A stretch of DNA of 15,161 bases from Thioalkalivibrio sp. (GCA_018224485.1 JAGTVE010000277.1:1-15161); one strand, 5' to 3'; shown: positions 1 to 7,018, numbered from the stretch's first letter. Numbers and translations are program-made. Notes: generated from the sequence alone by a model not told the origin.

Positions 1-29
1 CGCCCCGGACGGGCCGGGCCGGCGCGGGA

Positions 30-60
30 ATTCTAGCGCAGGATGGTGATCGGGTGTCGG
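30..60 (-). promoter_or_regulatory. Weak candidate sigma70 promoter reading left out of the window
   Basis: On the minus strand a TAGAAT hexamer (35 to 30) matches the -10 consensus at five of six positions. CCGACA lies upstream (60 to 55), four of six to TTGACA, but the spacer is 19 nt, longer than ideal. In related gammaproteobacteria the next gene in this direction would be prs, so a promoter here is plausible. The match alone is weak and the gene is outside the window. Confidence 0.22.
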
Positions 61-81
61 TACGGACCGGGTGGCTCCCCG

Positions 82-117
82 GCGTCACGACTTCTGTATG
101 GCTGGGCCGGCAGGATT
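82..117. repeat. 36-bp direct repeat, copy 1 (truncated copy of tRNA-Gln 3' end)
   Basis: These 36 bases are identical to 238-273. Read on the minus strand, they hold the last 19 nt of tRNA-Gln (part of the T-stem, the 3' acceptor strand, discriminator G and CCA) followed by the same 17 nt of downstream flank. The remaining 5' part of the tRNA is absent here: upstream of the copy the sequence turns into the hairpin array at 120-179. This looks like a tRNA-end duplication, from tandem tRNA duplication with decay, or from site-specific integration followed by loss of the element. Confidence 0.9.
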
Positions 118-119
118 AC

Positions 120-179
120 GGCGCTGCGCGCCGCCCTCCGGGCCGTCGCCTGCGGCGACGTTCTGCCCCTTCGGGGCAG
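120..179. repeat. Array of four adjacent triloop hairpins
   Basis: Four perfect inverted repeats follow each other almost without spacers: 120-132 (5-bp stem), 133-143 (4 bp), 144-160 (7 bp) and 163-179 (7 bp). Each has a 3-nt loop. Read on the minus strand, which is the tRNA-Gln transcript strand, the loops are GCA, GGA, GCA and GAA, all closed by a C-G pair. So every hairpin has the C(GNA)G form, known as unusually stable in single-stranded DNA. A weaker fifth element (5-bp stem, 8-nt loop) spans 180-197. There is no T-tract, so this is not a standard intrinsic terminator. Confidence 0.85.
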
Positions 180-192
180 TCGAACCTTGAGC

Positions 193-210
193 TTCGAACC
201 CTGCCGGCCC
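193..210 (+). repeat. Inverted partial copy of the tRNA-Gln T-arm/acceptor sequence
   Basis: This 18-nt stretch on the plus strand matches the minus-strand tRNA-Gln sequence at 277 to 260 with one mismatch. It therefore forms an inverted repeat with the real tRNA 3' region (260-277), and a shorter one with the truncated copy at 104-117. It resembles a tRNA 3' end reading rightward, but the bases before it cannot make a matching T-stem and no anticodon arm is present. It is not a functional tRNA. Confidence 0.8.
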
Positions 211-237
211 CACCTCGTGGCGCTACGGGGTATTCCC

Positions 238-273
238 GCGTCACGACTTCTGTATGGCTGGGCCGGCAGGATT
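238..273. repeat. 36-bp direct repeat, copy 2 (contains the true tRNA-Gln 3' end)
   Basis: This copy is identical to 82-117 at an offset of 156 bp. It covers the last 19 nt of the intact tRNA-Gln gene (255-273) plus 17 nt of downstream flank (238-254). Identity stops abruptly at both ends. Direct repeats of a tRNA 3' end are the usual footprint of tyrosine-recombinase integration, but no integrase is present and the 120-bp interval is too short to be a normal element. Confidence 0.9.
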
Positions 274-329
274 CGAACCTGCGAATGCCGGGATCAAAAC
301 CCGGTGCCTTACCGCTTGGCGACGGCCCA
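255..329 (-). tRNA. tRNA-Gln (anticodon TTG)
   Basis: A full cloverleaf can be drawn on the minus strand. The 7-bp acceptor stem starts TGGGCCG and pairs with CGGCCCA. The D-arm has a GCC/GGC stem, the anticodon stem is CCGGG/CCCGG around a 7-nt loop with anticodon TTG, the variable loop is 5 nt, and the T-arm is GCAGG/CCTGC with loop TTCGAAT. The discriminator is G73 and CCA is encoded. U1-A72 and G73 are typical of bacterial tRNA-Gln; the U1-A72 pair is also a known GatCAB identity feature. It begins 16 nt after the ispE stop, so it is probably cotranscribed with ispE and released by RNase P. Its 3' end is part of the 36-bp direct repeat. On the opposite strand this gene yields a well-known spurious open frame. 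Confidence 0.97.
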
Positions 330-345
330 ATAACTCGTTCTCCGA

Positions 346-1209
346 CTACATCCCGTCCGCGTTCGGAGGGTGCCACTCGCACAGTGGCGAGCGGTTGGCG
401 AGGCGCCCGACCCAACTGCGCCAGGGCTGTGGCTGCGCCTGCTGTGCCGCCCGCGCGGCGGCCTCGTCGGCAAACAGCCCGAACAGACAGCCCCCGGTTC
501 CGCTGAGCCGGGCCGGGACCCCCTGCGCATACAGCCACGCGAGCGCCCCGTCCACGACCGGAAAACGGCGCCGCACCAGCGGCTCGAAGACGTTGCCGAA
601 AGACCCATACCCCGACGCCGTGATTCTCTCGGGGGGACAGTCCCGTGTCAATTCGCGGGAACCGAACATGGTTGCGGTGGACACCGCCGCCCCCGGGTCG
701 ATCAGCAGCACCCAGGGCGTATCCGGCTCCACGGGTGTCAGTCGCTCACCCACGCCCTCCGCCCATGCCGCGAGCCCCTGCACGAACACTGGCACGTCGG
801 CCCCCAGCCGCAGTCCCAGCTGCGCCAGGGACGGCAGGGGCAGACCCAGTCCGAAGAGGTGATTCAGCGCCACCAGCGTGGTCGCGGCATCGGAGCTGCC
901 CCCGCCCAGTCCCCCGCCGACGGGGATGTTCTTGGTCAGCGCAATCCGGACCCCGAGGGGATGGCCGCTGCGCTCGGCAAGCAGGCGTGCCGCCTTGAGA
1001 CACAGGTTGTCGCCATTCACGGCGGGCACCGCCGCGCCGAGTTCCACGCGCCCGGGGGACAACGGGGAGAACTGCAGCCAGTCGCAGAGATCCACGAACT
1101 GGAATACGGTCTGCAGCTCGTGGTAACCGTCCGCGCGGCGTCCGGTGATGTGCAGGAAGCGGTTGATCTTCGCGGGTGCCGGAAACCGGATCGAGAAATC
1201 GGCGTTCAC
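346..1209 (-). CDS. ispE: 4-diphosphocytidyl-2-C-methyl-D-erythritol kinase (IspE)
   Basis: IspE phosphorylates the 2-hydroxyl of CDP-methylerythritol with ATP, a cytosolic step of the non-mevalonate (MEP) isoprenoid pathway. The 287-residue product has the usual family length and the GHMP-kinase layout. The N-terminal PAKINRFLHITGRRADGYHE block (11-31) includes Lys14, equivalent to the catalytic Lys. The ATP-binding PVGGGLGGGSSDAA loop is at 96-109, the GADVPVF block with catalytic Asp138 at 136-142, and the C-terminal glycine motif LSGTGGCLFG at 235-244. Translation starts at GTG, whose bases overlap the lolB stop in a GTGA junction, so the two are probably translationally coupled. The stop lies 16 nt before tRNA-Gln. 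The order lolB-ispE-tRNA-Gln is widespread in gammaproteobacteria. Identification is secure. Confidence 0.97.
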   Translation of the reverse strand: MNADFSIRFPAPAKINRFLHITGRRADGYHELQTVFQFVDLCDWLQFSPLSPGRVELGAAVPAVNGDNLCLKAARLLAERSGHPLGVRIALTKNIPVGGGLGGGSSDAATTLVALNHLFGLGLPLPSLAQLGLRLGADVPVFVQGLAAWAEGVGERLTPVEPDTPWVLLIDPGAAVSTATMFGSRELTRDCPPERITASGYGSFGNVFEPLVRRRFPVVDGALAWLYAQGVPARLSGTGGCLFGLFADEAAARAAQQAQPQPWRSWVGRLANRSPLCEWHPPNADGM

Positions 1210-1850
1210 GATGCCGGCGCCGGCTGGCCAAGCTGCCAGCGGTGGATCCGCAGCTGCAGGCGCATGTCCCCGCGGCGCAGCTCCAGGGAGGCCGGCATCA
1301 CCGCGGGACCGGCATCCTCGAAGGCCCCGTAGAGGATCTCCCAGCCGTCCTGGATCAACCGCGACGGACGTCCCCCCGCGTCCGCCCGAAGGTCGAAGCC
1401 CGCGCCCGGACGCGCGATCCCGCGCACCCAGGCGTCGAGGCCCGAGACCGGGATCTCACGCCCGGTGATCAGCGCGATCAGCCGGTCAGGGTCCGAGGCC
1501 TGGTAGCGTTCGCCGTCGCGGGTCAGCAGCACCGCGCGGTGCCCGCCCAGAACCAGGCGGCCACCCCCACGCCCCATGGGCCCCGACAGGTCGATCACCT
1601 GCTCCGGTCCCTCGGCACGCCAGCCGAGCTGCCCCGTCCAGGTCTCCTCCGGGAGCTCCAGGATCAGGCGCCCGGCCAGGCGCCAAGTGTCCACCGCCTC
1701 CAGCCGGGCGGAACGCTCGGCGAAGGCCGCGCGGGCGGCGGCCTCGTCTCCCGATGGTTCGGGAATCGACGCACAGCCCAGGAGGCCGAACACCGCGAGG
1801 GCGGCCAGCACGATGGGCCGCAGGCTCTCGACGCGCCTGCGCAGGCGCAT
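1206..1850 (-). CDS. lolB: Outer-membrane lipoprotein insertase LolB
   Basis: LolB receives lipoproteins from periplasmic LolA and inserts them in the outer membrane; it is itself a lipoprotein. From the ATG at 1850 the product is 214 residues, close to the usual 200-odd. It starts with a basic n-region (MRLRRRVESLR), then a hydrophobic stretch ending in lipobox LLGC with the acylated Cys at 26. The mature part contains DTWRLAGRLILELPEETWTGQLGWRAEGPEQVIDL-type beta strands and a LDAWVRGIA segment typical of LolB. The ATG has no clear Shine-Dalgarno. An in-frame GTG at 1886 has GAGGGG seven nt upstream, placed right at the upstream gene's stop; it would add 12 residues (226 in total) and leave 11 nt to the lipoprotein gene. 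Either start gives the same mature protein. The 3' end overlaps ispE by 4 nt. Confidence 0.9.
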   Translation of the reverse strand: MRLRRRVESLRPIVLAALAVFGLLGCASIPEPSGDEAAARAAFAERSARLEAVDTWRLAGRLILELPEETWTGQLGWRAEGPEQVIDLSGPMGRGGGRLVLGGHRAVLLTRDGERYQASDPDRLIALITGREIPVSGLDAWVRGIARPGAGFDLRADAGGRPSRLIQDGWEILYGAFEDAGPAVMPASLELRRGDMRLQLRIHRWQLGQPAPAS

Positions 1851-1897
1851 GAACCGCAGGCCAGGGAAGCCGGAGGCGTCAACCACAGGGAAGCCCC

Positions 1898-3613
1898 TCA
1901 GTCTTCCAGCTCCCGGCTGACCCGGCGCAGCCGCTCGTGCCCGGGATCGCGTTCCAGGGCCTCTTCGATGATCGCGCGGGACTCTTCGCGGCGACCCACC
2001 TTCCACAGGACCACTGCGAGGTTGCTGGCGATCTCGCTGTCCTTCATCAGGTCGTAGGCACGCTCCAGCTTCGCCAGCGCCTCGTCGGTGCGGCCCATCC
2101 GGTACAGGACCCAGCCGTAGCTGTCGATGACCGCGGCGTCGTCCGGGCGCTGCTCGTAGGCACGGGTGATGAGATCGTAGGCCTCTTCATAGCGTTCGGT
2201 CCGATCGGCGAGGGTGTATCCGAGGGCGTTGAGCGCCGACACGTTCTCCGGATCCATCTCCAGGATGGCCCGGAAATCCGCCTCGGCCGCCTGGATGTTG
2301 CCGGCCCGCTCGTGGACCAGCCCACGCAGGTACAGCAGCTGCTCCGAACCGGGGAACTCGACCAGCCCCCGGGCCAGCCGCTCGAGCGCCGCGTCGAATT
2401 CGCCCTTGTCCCGCAGCAGGTTGGCCTCCACGAGGTAGGCGCGCAGGGCGATGCCCTCGTCGGGATCCTGCTGGAGGTCTTCGAGGATCGGTCGGGCCGC
2501 CGCATGACCGTCCAGCTCCGCCGTCAGGCGCGCCACCCTGAGGCGCGCATCGTCTGCGTGCTCCCCTGTATCCACCGCCTGGTAGGACCGGCGCGCGGCC
2601 TCGAGATCATCCGCCTGTTCGTGCAGGCGACCGAGATAGTAGTGGGCATCCGAGGTCCGGCGGCCGCTCGCGAGGAGATGCTCGAGGTATTCGCGTGCAA
2701 GCCCGAACCGGCCCGCCTCGAGACTGAGCAGGGCGGTGGTCAGCAGAAGGTCCGCGTCCTCGGGGTCCATGGCCAGAAGCCGGTCCAGCTCGGGACGCAC
2801 GCGCTCGAAATCCTCCACGTCCACCAGCGCCCTGGCGTAGGCGAGACGCACGTCGCGCCGGTCGGGATGCACATCCACCGCGGCTGAAAGCGCCGCCAGC
2901 GCCGCATCGTCGTCCTCCATCTCCGTGAGCACGCGGGCCAGAGTCATGCGCAGGTGCACCGCATCCGGGAAACGGTCCACACCGGTCCGCGCGATCTCGC
3001 GGGCCCGCTCCAGCCGTTCAAAGCGCAGCGCAAGTTCCGCATGCGCCTGCCAGCCAGCGGCCTCATCGGGGTTCGCATCCACCAGCCGCTCCACGGCCCG
3101 AAGCGCCGTCTCCCGATCCTCGGACTGCGCGAGCAAGGACACCACGACCCGATAACCCTCGTCGGTGCCGACCTCGTCGACGATGTCCTCCAGCAGTTCG
3201 GCCGCCTTGTCGTCCCGTCCCGTGGTGGTCATCAGTACCGCAGCGATCTGCATCGCCTCGATGCTGCCGGGCGACAATTCCAGCCAGCGCTCAGCACCCG
3301 CGAGGGCACGCCGATGATTGCGGGCGAACAGGGCCAGCCGGGTGGCCCGTTCCGCCACCTGTACGTCGCTGCTGAGCCGCGCCGCGGCCAGGTAATAGGT
3401 GCTGGCCTGCTCGTAATCGCCCGCCTGAGCGGCCAGTTCGGCCGCCAGCAGGCTGAACAGCACCTGGGCCTCGGAGTCTTCCGTCGCCTCGGCCCCGGAT
3501 AGCGAGAGAATCGGGGGGGCCTCGATATACTCGGAGCCCGAGGCATTGAGATTGGTCTGAGCGCAGCCCGCTAGCAGCACTGCGGGAAGCGCGACAGCGA
3601 GAAGTCGCGACAT
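1898..3613 (-). CDS. lbcA: TPR-repeat outer-membrane lipoprotein, LbcA-like
   Basis: The 571-residue product begins with a lipoprotein signal: MSRLLAVALPAVLLAGC puts the lipobox Cys at 16. Residue +2 is Ala, so Asp-type inner-membrane retention is not indicated and an outer-membrane location is expected. The rest is almost wholly helical TPR-like repeats, acidic and Ala/Leu/Arg-rich, with the clearest units in the C-terminal half (for example AEADFRAILEMDPENVSALNALGYTLADR and DDAAVIDSYGWVLYRMGRTDEALAKLERA). In Pseudomonas aeruginosa the gene at this position between hemA and lolB is PA4667, LbcA, a TPR lipoprotein that tethers and activates the periplasmic protease CtpA. The name rests on position and architecture, not on alignment. 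The ATG at 3613 is chosen because it gives a compact signal peptide; in-frame starts at 3631 and 3664 exist. It is probably the first gene of the lbcA-lolB-ispE-tRNA transcript. Confidence 0.85.
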   Translation of the reverse strand: MSRLLAVALPAVLLAGCAQTNLNASGSEYIEAPPILSLSGAEATEDSEAQVLFSLLAAELAAQAGDYEQASTYYLAAARLSSDVQVAERATRLALFARNHRRALAGAERWLELSPGSIEAMQIAAVLMTTTGRDDKAAELLEDIVDEVGTDEGYRVVVSLLAQSEDRETALRAVERLVDANPDEAAGWQAHAELALRFERLERAREIARTGVDRFPDAVHLRMTLARVLTEMEDDDAALAALSAAVDVHPDRRDVRLAYARALVDVEDFERVRPELDRLLAMDPEDADLLLTTALLSLEAGRFGLAREYLEHLLASGRRTSDAHYYLGRLHEQADDLEAARRSYQAVDTGEHADDARLRVARLTAELDGHAAARPILEDLQQDPDEGIALRAYLVEANLLRDKGEFDAALERLARGLVEFPGSEQLLYLRGLVHERAGNIQAAEADFRAILEMDPENVSALNALGYTLADRTERYEEAYDLITRAYEQRPDDAAVIDSYGWVLYRMGRTDEALAKLERAYDLMKDSEIASNLAVVLWKVGRREESRAIIEEALERDPGHERLRRVSRELED

Positions 3614-3764
3614 GATGGGAACGTTCCACATGATTTCGAGGCATTGGACGATGGATGTAGGCAACGGGTTCCACCGGCGAGATCAGGGCTCACTGTATCT
3701 GATGGCGCCACGCAGTACACTAAGGCGTTGCTGATCACACCCCGGCGCGAAAGAAGCCCGCTCG

Positions 3765-5048
3765 ATGCTGTTCACCCTCGGAATCAATCACCGCACTGCG
3801 CCGGTCCAGGTCCGCGAGCGCCTCGCCGTAAACGAGGTCCAGCTCGGGGAGGCGCTGGATTCGCTCCACAGCGGCGTGAGGATTCCGGAGGCCGCCATCC
3901 TGTCCACCTGCAACCGCACCGAGATCTACTTCCGGGAGAACGACCACGCCGGAGAGGAACGCGTGCTGGACTGGCTGGGCGGTTTTCACGGCATCCGGCG
4001 CGACGAACTCGAGGCCTACCTGTACCGGCATCATGACGACGAGGCGGTGCTGCACACCCTGCGCGTCGCCTGCGGACTCGACTCCATGGTGCTCGGCGAG
4101 CCGCAGATCCTGGGGCAGATGAAGTCCGCCTATCAGCACGCCCACTCGGCCGGGACGCTGGGGCTGTCACTGGAACGTCTCTTTCAGCACGCCTTCGCCA
4201 CCGCCAAGGACGTCCGTACGTCCACCGCGATCGGCGCCAGCGCGATCTCGGTCGCGTTCGCGGCGGTCTCGCTCGCACGCCAGATCTTCGGGGACCTGAA
4301 GCCGCTCACCGCGCTCGTGATCGGGGCCGGCGAGACCATCGAGCTCACGCTGCGCCACCTGGTGGGTCACGGGGTCGGACACGTGATCGTCGCGAACCGC
4401 ACCGTCGAGCGCGCGCACATGCTCGGCGACCGCTTCGGGGCCGAACCCATCCCGTTGACCGGACTCCCGGAATACCTCCACCGCTGCGACATCGTGATCA
4501 GTTCCACCGCTGCCCCGCTGCCAATCCTCGGCAAGGGCGCGGTGGAACGCGCCATCCGCAGGCGGCGCCATCGCCCGATGTTCATGGTCGATATCGCAGT
4601 GCCCCGTGACATCGAGCCGGAGGTGGCGGAACTGGAGGACGTGTACCTGTACACCGTCGACGACCTGCAGGAGGTGATCAGCCAGAACATGGCCTCGCGC
4701 CAGGCGGCGGCGGAGCAGGCTGAGCAGATCATCGCTGCACGGGCCGACGAGTTCATGCGCTGGCTGCGCGCGCGGGACTCGGTGGAGAGCATACGGCGGC
4801 TGCGCGATCAGGCGGAGACCATCCAGCGGGAGACGCTCCTGCGAGCCGAGACCCAGCTGCGGGCGGGTCACCCGCCGGAGGACGTGCTGCGGCAGCTCGC
4901 GCACCTGCTGACCAACAGGCTGATGCACGCCCCCTGCAAGAGCCTGAACGCGGCTGCGCACGAGGGCGACGCCGATCTGTTACGCGCCGCGCACCGGCTG
5001 TTCCAGCTGCCCGGCAGCGATGACGCGGACACCCGGGACGATTCGTGA
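3765..5048 (+). CDS. hemA: Glutamyl-tRNA reductase (HemA)
   Basis: HemA reduces the activated glutamate on tRNA(Glu) with NADPH to glutamate-1-semialdehyde, the first committed step of C5 tetrapyrrole synthesis. The product is 427 residues (E. coli about 418). GINHRTAP lies at 6-13, and STCNRTEIY at 47-55 contains the thioester nucleophile Cys49. GLDSMVLGEPQILGQMK (104-120) is the conserved substrate-binding region, VIGAGE (185-190) with NRT (211-213) the nucleotide-binding fold, and a long C-terminal helical dimerisation domain follows. It is transcribed divergently from the TPR lipoprotein across about 150 bp in which I see no convincing promoter for either gene. The RBS is weak (AAGAAG about 9 nt before ATG). 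The stop overlaps the GTG of prfA (GTGA). hemA-prfA-prmC is a classic proteobacterial operon. Confidence 0.98.
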   Translation: MLFTLGINHRTAPVQVRERLAVNEVQLGEALDSLHSGVRIPEAAILSTCNRTEIYFRENDHAGEERVLDWLGGFHGIRRDELEAYLYRHHDDEAVLHTLRVACGLDSMVLGEPQILGQMKSAYQHAHSAGTLGLSLERLFQHAFATAKDVRTSTAIGASAISVAFAAVSLARQIFGDLKPLTALVIGAGETIELTLRHLVGHGVGHVIVANRTVERAHMLGDRFGAEPIPLTGLPEYLHRCDIVISSTAAPLPILGKGAVERAIRRRRHRPMFMVDIAVPRDIEPEVAELEDVYLYTVDDLQEVISQNMASRQAAAEQAEQIIAARADEFMRWLRARDSVESIRRLRDQAETIQRETLLRAETQLRAGHPPEDVLRQLAHLLTNRLMHAPCKSLNAAAHEGDADLLRAAHRLFQLPGSDDADTRDDS

Positions 5049-6130
5049 AGGAATCATTCGAACGCCGGCTCGAGGGCCTGGCCGAGCGCCACACCGAGAT
5101 CGCGGGACTGCTCGCGGCGCCCGATGCCGCGGCGGACCCGGACCGTTTCCGCCGGCTCTCGGTCGAGTACAGCCAGCTGGAGCCGGTCGCGGCGGCCTGG
5201 CGTGCCTGGATCCGCAACCGGGATGCCTTGAGGGCCACCGAGGCACTGCTGAAGGATCCCGAATCCGAGGTTCGGGAACTGGCGGCGGACGAGTCGTCGA
5301 GGCTGCAGACGGAGGCCGAGCGGCTGGAGGGCGAGCTGCAGGCCCATCTCGTGCCGCAGGATCCCCACGACGAGGCCAATGTGTTCCTGGAGATCCGGGC
5401 CGGGACCGGCGGCGACGAGGCCGCCATCTTCGCAGGCGATCTGCTGCGCATGTACAGCCGCTATGCCGAACAGCGGCAATGGCAGATGGAGATCCTGAGT
5501 GCCAGCGAGGGAGAACACGGGGGCTTCCGCGAGGTGATCCTCCGGGTGGTCGGGCACGGGGTGTACTCGCGGCTGAAGTTCGAATCCGGAACGCATCGGG
5601 TGCAGCGGGTGCCGGAGACCGAGTCCCAGGGCCGCATTCACACCTCGGCGGCAACCGTGGCCATCATGCCCGAACTGGAAGCGGTCGAAATGCCGGAGAT
5701 CAACCCGGCCGACCTGCGCATCGACACCTACCGGGCCAGCGGCGCCGGCGGCCAGCACGTGAACCGCACCGACTCGGCGGTAAGGCTGACCCACCTGTCC
5801 ACCGGGATGGTGGTCGAGTGCCAGGAGGAGCGGTCCCAGCACAAGAACAAGGCGCGCGCGATGACCCTGCTGGCGGCGCGACTCTACGAGGCCGAACGCA
5901 GCCGACAGGCCGCGGAGCAGAGCGCCACGCGCAAGAGCCTGGTGGGCAGCGGCGACCGCTCCGAGCGCATCCGCACCTACAATTTTCCGCAGGGCCGCAT
6001 CACCGATCACCGGATCAACCTGACCCTCTACAAACTGGACGAAGTGATGTCGGGAGGCCTCGATCCGCTGGTCGATCCGCTGACGCACGAGCACCAGGCC
6101 GAACAGCTGGCCGCACTTGCCGACGACTGA
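5045..6130 (+). CDS. prfA: Peptide chain release factor 1
   Basis: RF1 recognises UAA and UAG in the ribosomal A site and triggers peptidyl-tRNA hydrolysis. The 361-residue product matches the normal length. The codon-reading tripeptide lies in VPETESQGRIHTSAATV, giving P-E-T at 190-192; a PxT motif marks RF1 rather than RF2 (SPF). The catalytic GGQ is at 235-237 in SGAGGQHVNRTDSAVR, and Gln237 is the residue methylated by PrmC. The region around 118-128 (RAGTGGDEAAI) is also family-typical. It starts at GTG inside the hemA stop (4-nt overlap), with no strong Shine-Dalgarno, so translation coupled to hemA is likely. It overlaps prmC by 14 nt at the 3' end. Identification is secure. Confidence 0.98.
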   Translation: MKESFERRLEGLAERHTEIAGLLAAPDAAADPDRFRRLSVEYSQLEPVAAAWRAWIRNRDALRATEALLKDPESEVRELAADESSRLQTEAERLEGELQAHLVPQDPHDEANVFLEIRAGTGGDEAAIFAGDLLRMYSRYAEQRQWQMEILSASEGEHGGFREVILRVVGHGVYSRLKFESGTHRVQRVPETESQGRIHTSAATVAIMPELEAVEMPEINPADLRIDTYRASGAGGQHVNRTDSAVRLTHLSTGMVVECQEERSQHKNKARAMTLLAARLYEAERSRQAAEQSATRKSLVGSGDRSERIRTYNFPQGRITDHRINLTLYKLDEVMSGGLDPLVDPLTHEHQAEQLAALADD

Positions 6131-6974
6131 CGCGACCACCCTGGAGAAGCTGCTTGCCGAATCCCGCGACAGGCTGCAGCGGGCCGGGATCGAGCAACCG
6201 GGTCTCGAGGCCCGCCTGCTGGTGGGCCATCAGCTGGGGATCCCGGGCGTGCACCTGATCGCCTTCGGCGAGCAACCGGTCACCGCGCCGCAGGCCGAGG
6301 CCGTGCGCGCGCTGATCGCCGCCCGGGCCGCCGGGCAACCGGTCGCCTACCTGCTGGGCCGGCGCGAGTTCTGGTCCCTGCTTCTGGAAGTGGATGAAGG
6401 CTGCCTGATCCCCCGTCCGGAGACCGAACTGCTGGTCGAACGCGCACTCCGGCACCTGCCGACCGGTCCGGCGCGGGTGCTGGACCTTGGGACCGGATCC
6501 GGCGCGATCGCGCTGGCGCTGAAGAGCGACCGGCCGCCACTGGAGGTCTGGGCCAGCGATGTCGAGGCCAGGGCGCTGACGGTGGCAGCGGCGAATGCCC
6601 GCAGGCTCGGGCTGACGGTGCACTGGTTCCGCGGACGCTGGCTGGAGGCGGTCGCGCCGCATCCGCTGTTCCACCTGATCGTCAGCAACCCGCCCTACAT
6701 CGCAGCGGACGATCCCCACCTCACGGCCGGGGATCTGCGCTTCGAGCCGCGCAATGCGCTGGTGGCCGCGGACACCGGGCTTGCGGATCTGCGGGCAATC
6801 GCGGAAGCATCGCGCTGCCGACTGCGCCCGGGGGCATGGCTGCTGCTGGAACATGGCGCGGATCAGGGATCAGCGGTGCGCGCCCTGCTGCACGATGCCG
6901 GCTACCGCGAGGTATCCAGTCACGACGATCTGGCGGGCCTCGAGCGCATGACCGAGGGGCGTGCCGCGGCCTGA
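6117..6974 (+). CDS. prmC: Release factor glutamine N5-methyltransferase (PrmC/HemK)
   Basis: PrmC transfers a methyl group from S-adenosylmethionine to the side-chain amide of the GGQ glutamine in RF1 and RF2, raising termination efficiency. The 285-residue product has a helical N-terminal domain that docks the release factor (1-95), IPRPETE at 98-104, the SAM-binding motif DLGTGSG at 123-129 and the NPPY amide-methyltransferase motif at 191-194, followed by LRFEPRNAL (207-215). The start is TTG, 14 nt inside the end of prfA. No ATG or GTG lies close enough downstream to keep the conserved N-terminal helices, so TTG is preferred. Translation is probably coupled to prfA, which keeps enzyme and substrate together. 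Identification is secure. Confidence 0.96.
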   Translation: MPTTDATTLEKLLAESRDRLQRAGIEQPGLEARLLVGHQLGIPGVHLIAFGEQPVTAPQAEAVRALIAARAAGQPVAYLLGRREFWSLLLEVDEGCLIPRPETELLVERALRHLPTGPARVLDLGTGSGAIALALKSDRPPLEVWASDVEARALTVAAANARRLGLTVHWFRGRWLEAVAPHPLFHLIVSNPPYIAADDPHLTAGDLRFEPRNALVAADTGLADLRAIAEASRCRLRPGAWLLLEHGADQGSAVRALLHDAGYREVSSHDDLAGLERMTEGRAAA

Positions 6975-7018
6975 AGTGCGGTGCCTTCCCGCGGCGCGCC
7001 AGCGGATCCTGGACCGAC

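Noticed and set aside
120..179. Hairpin array read as a rho-independent terminator for ispE-tRNA-Gln
   Set aside because: No run of T follows any of the hairpins on the minus strand, and there are four of them; the pattern fits a structured repeat better.
120..179. Hairpin array read as a CRISPR
   Set aside because: The stems differ in sequence and length and there are no spacers of regular length; no cas genes are present.
173..213. A second, plus-strand tRNA suggested by the T-arm-like and acceptor-like sequence at 193-213
   Set aside because: There is no anticodon arm or D-arm, and the bases 5' of the loop do not pair as a T-stem; it is an inverted fragment of the tRNA-Gln 3' end.
43..506. 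Open frames across the tRNA-Gln region reading rightward, with a repeated SRLLYGWAGRI / TTSVWLGRQD peptide
   Set aside because: They are the antisense translation of tRNA-Gln and its truncated copy, a well-known artefact; the peptide repetition comes from the 36-bp direct repeat.
3614..3764. Divergent promoters for the TPR lipoprotein and hemA (for example TACACT at 3716-3721)
   Set aside because: No -35 at acceptable distance could be found for either direction; only single weak -10-like hexamers are present.
5054..6139. 361-codon frame on the minus strand opposite prfA
   Set aside because: It mirrors the coding frame of RF1 almost codon for codon; the His/Gln/Arg-rich composition is that of an antisense shadow.
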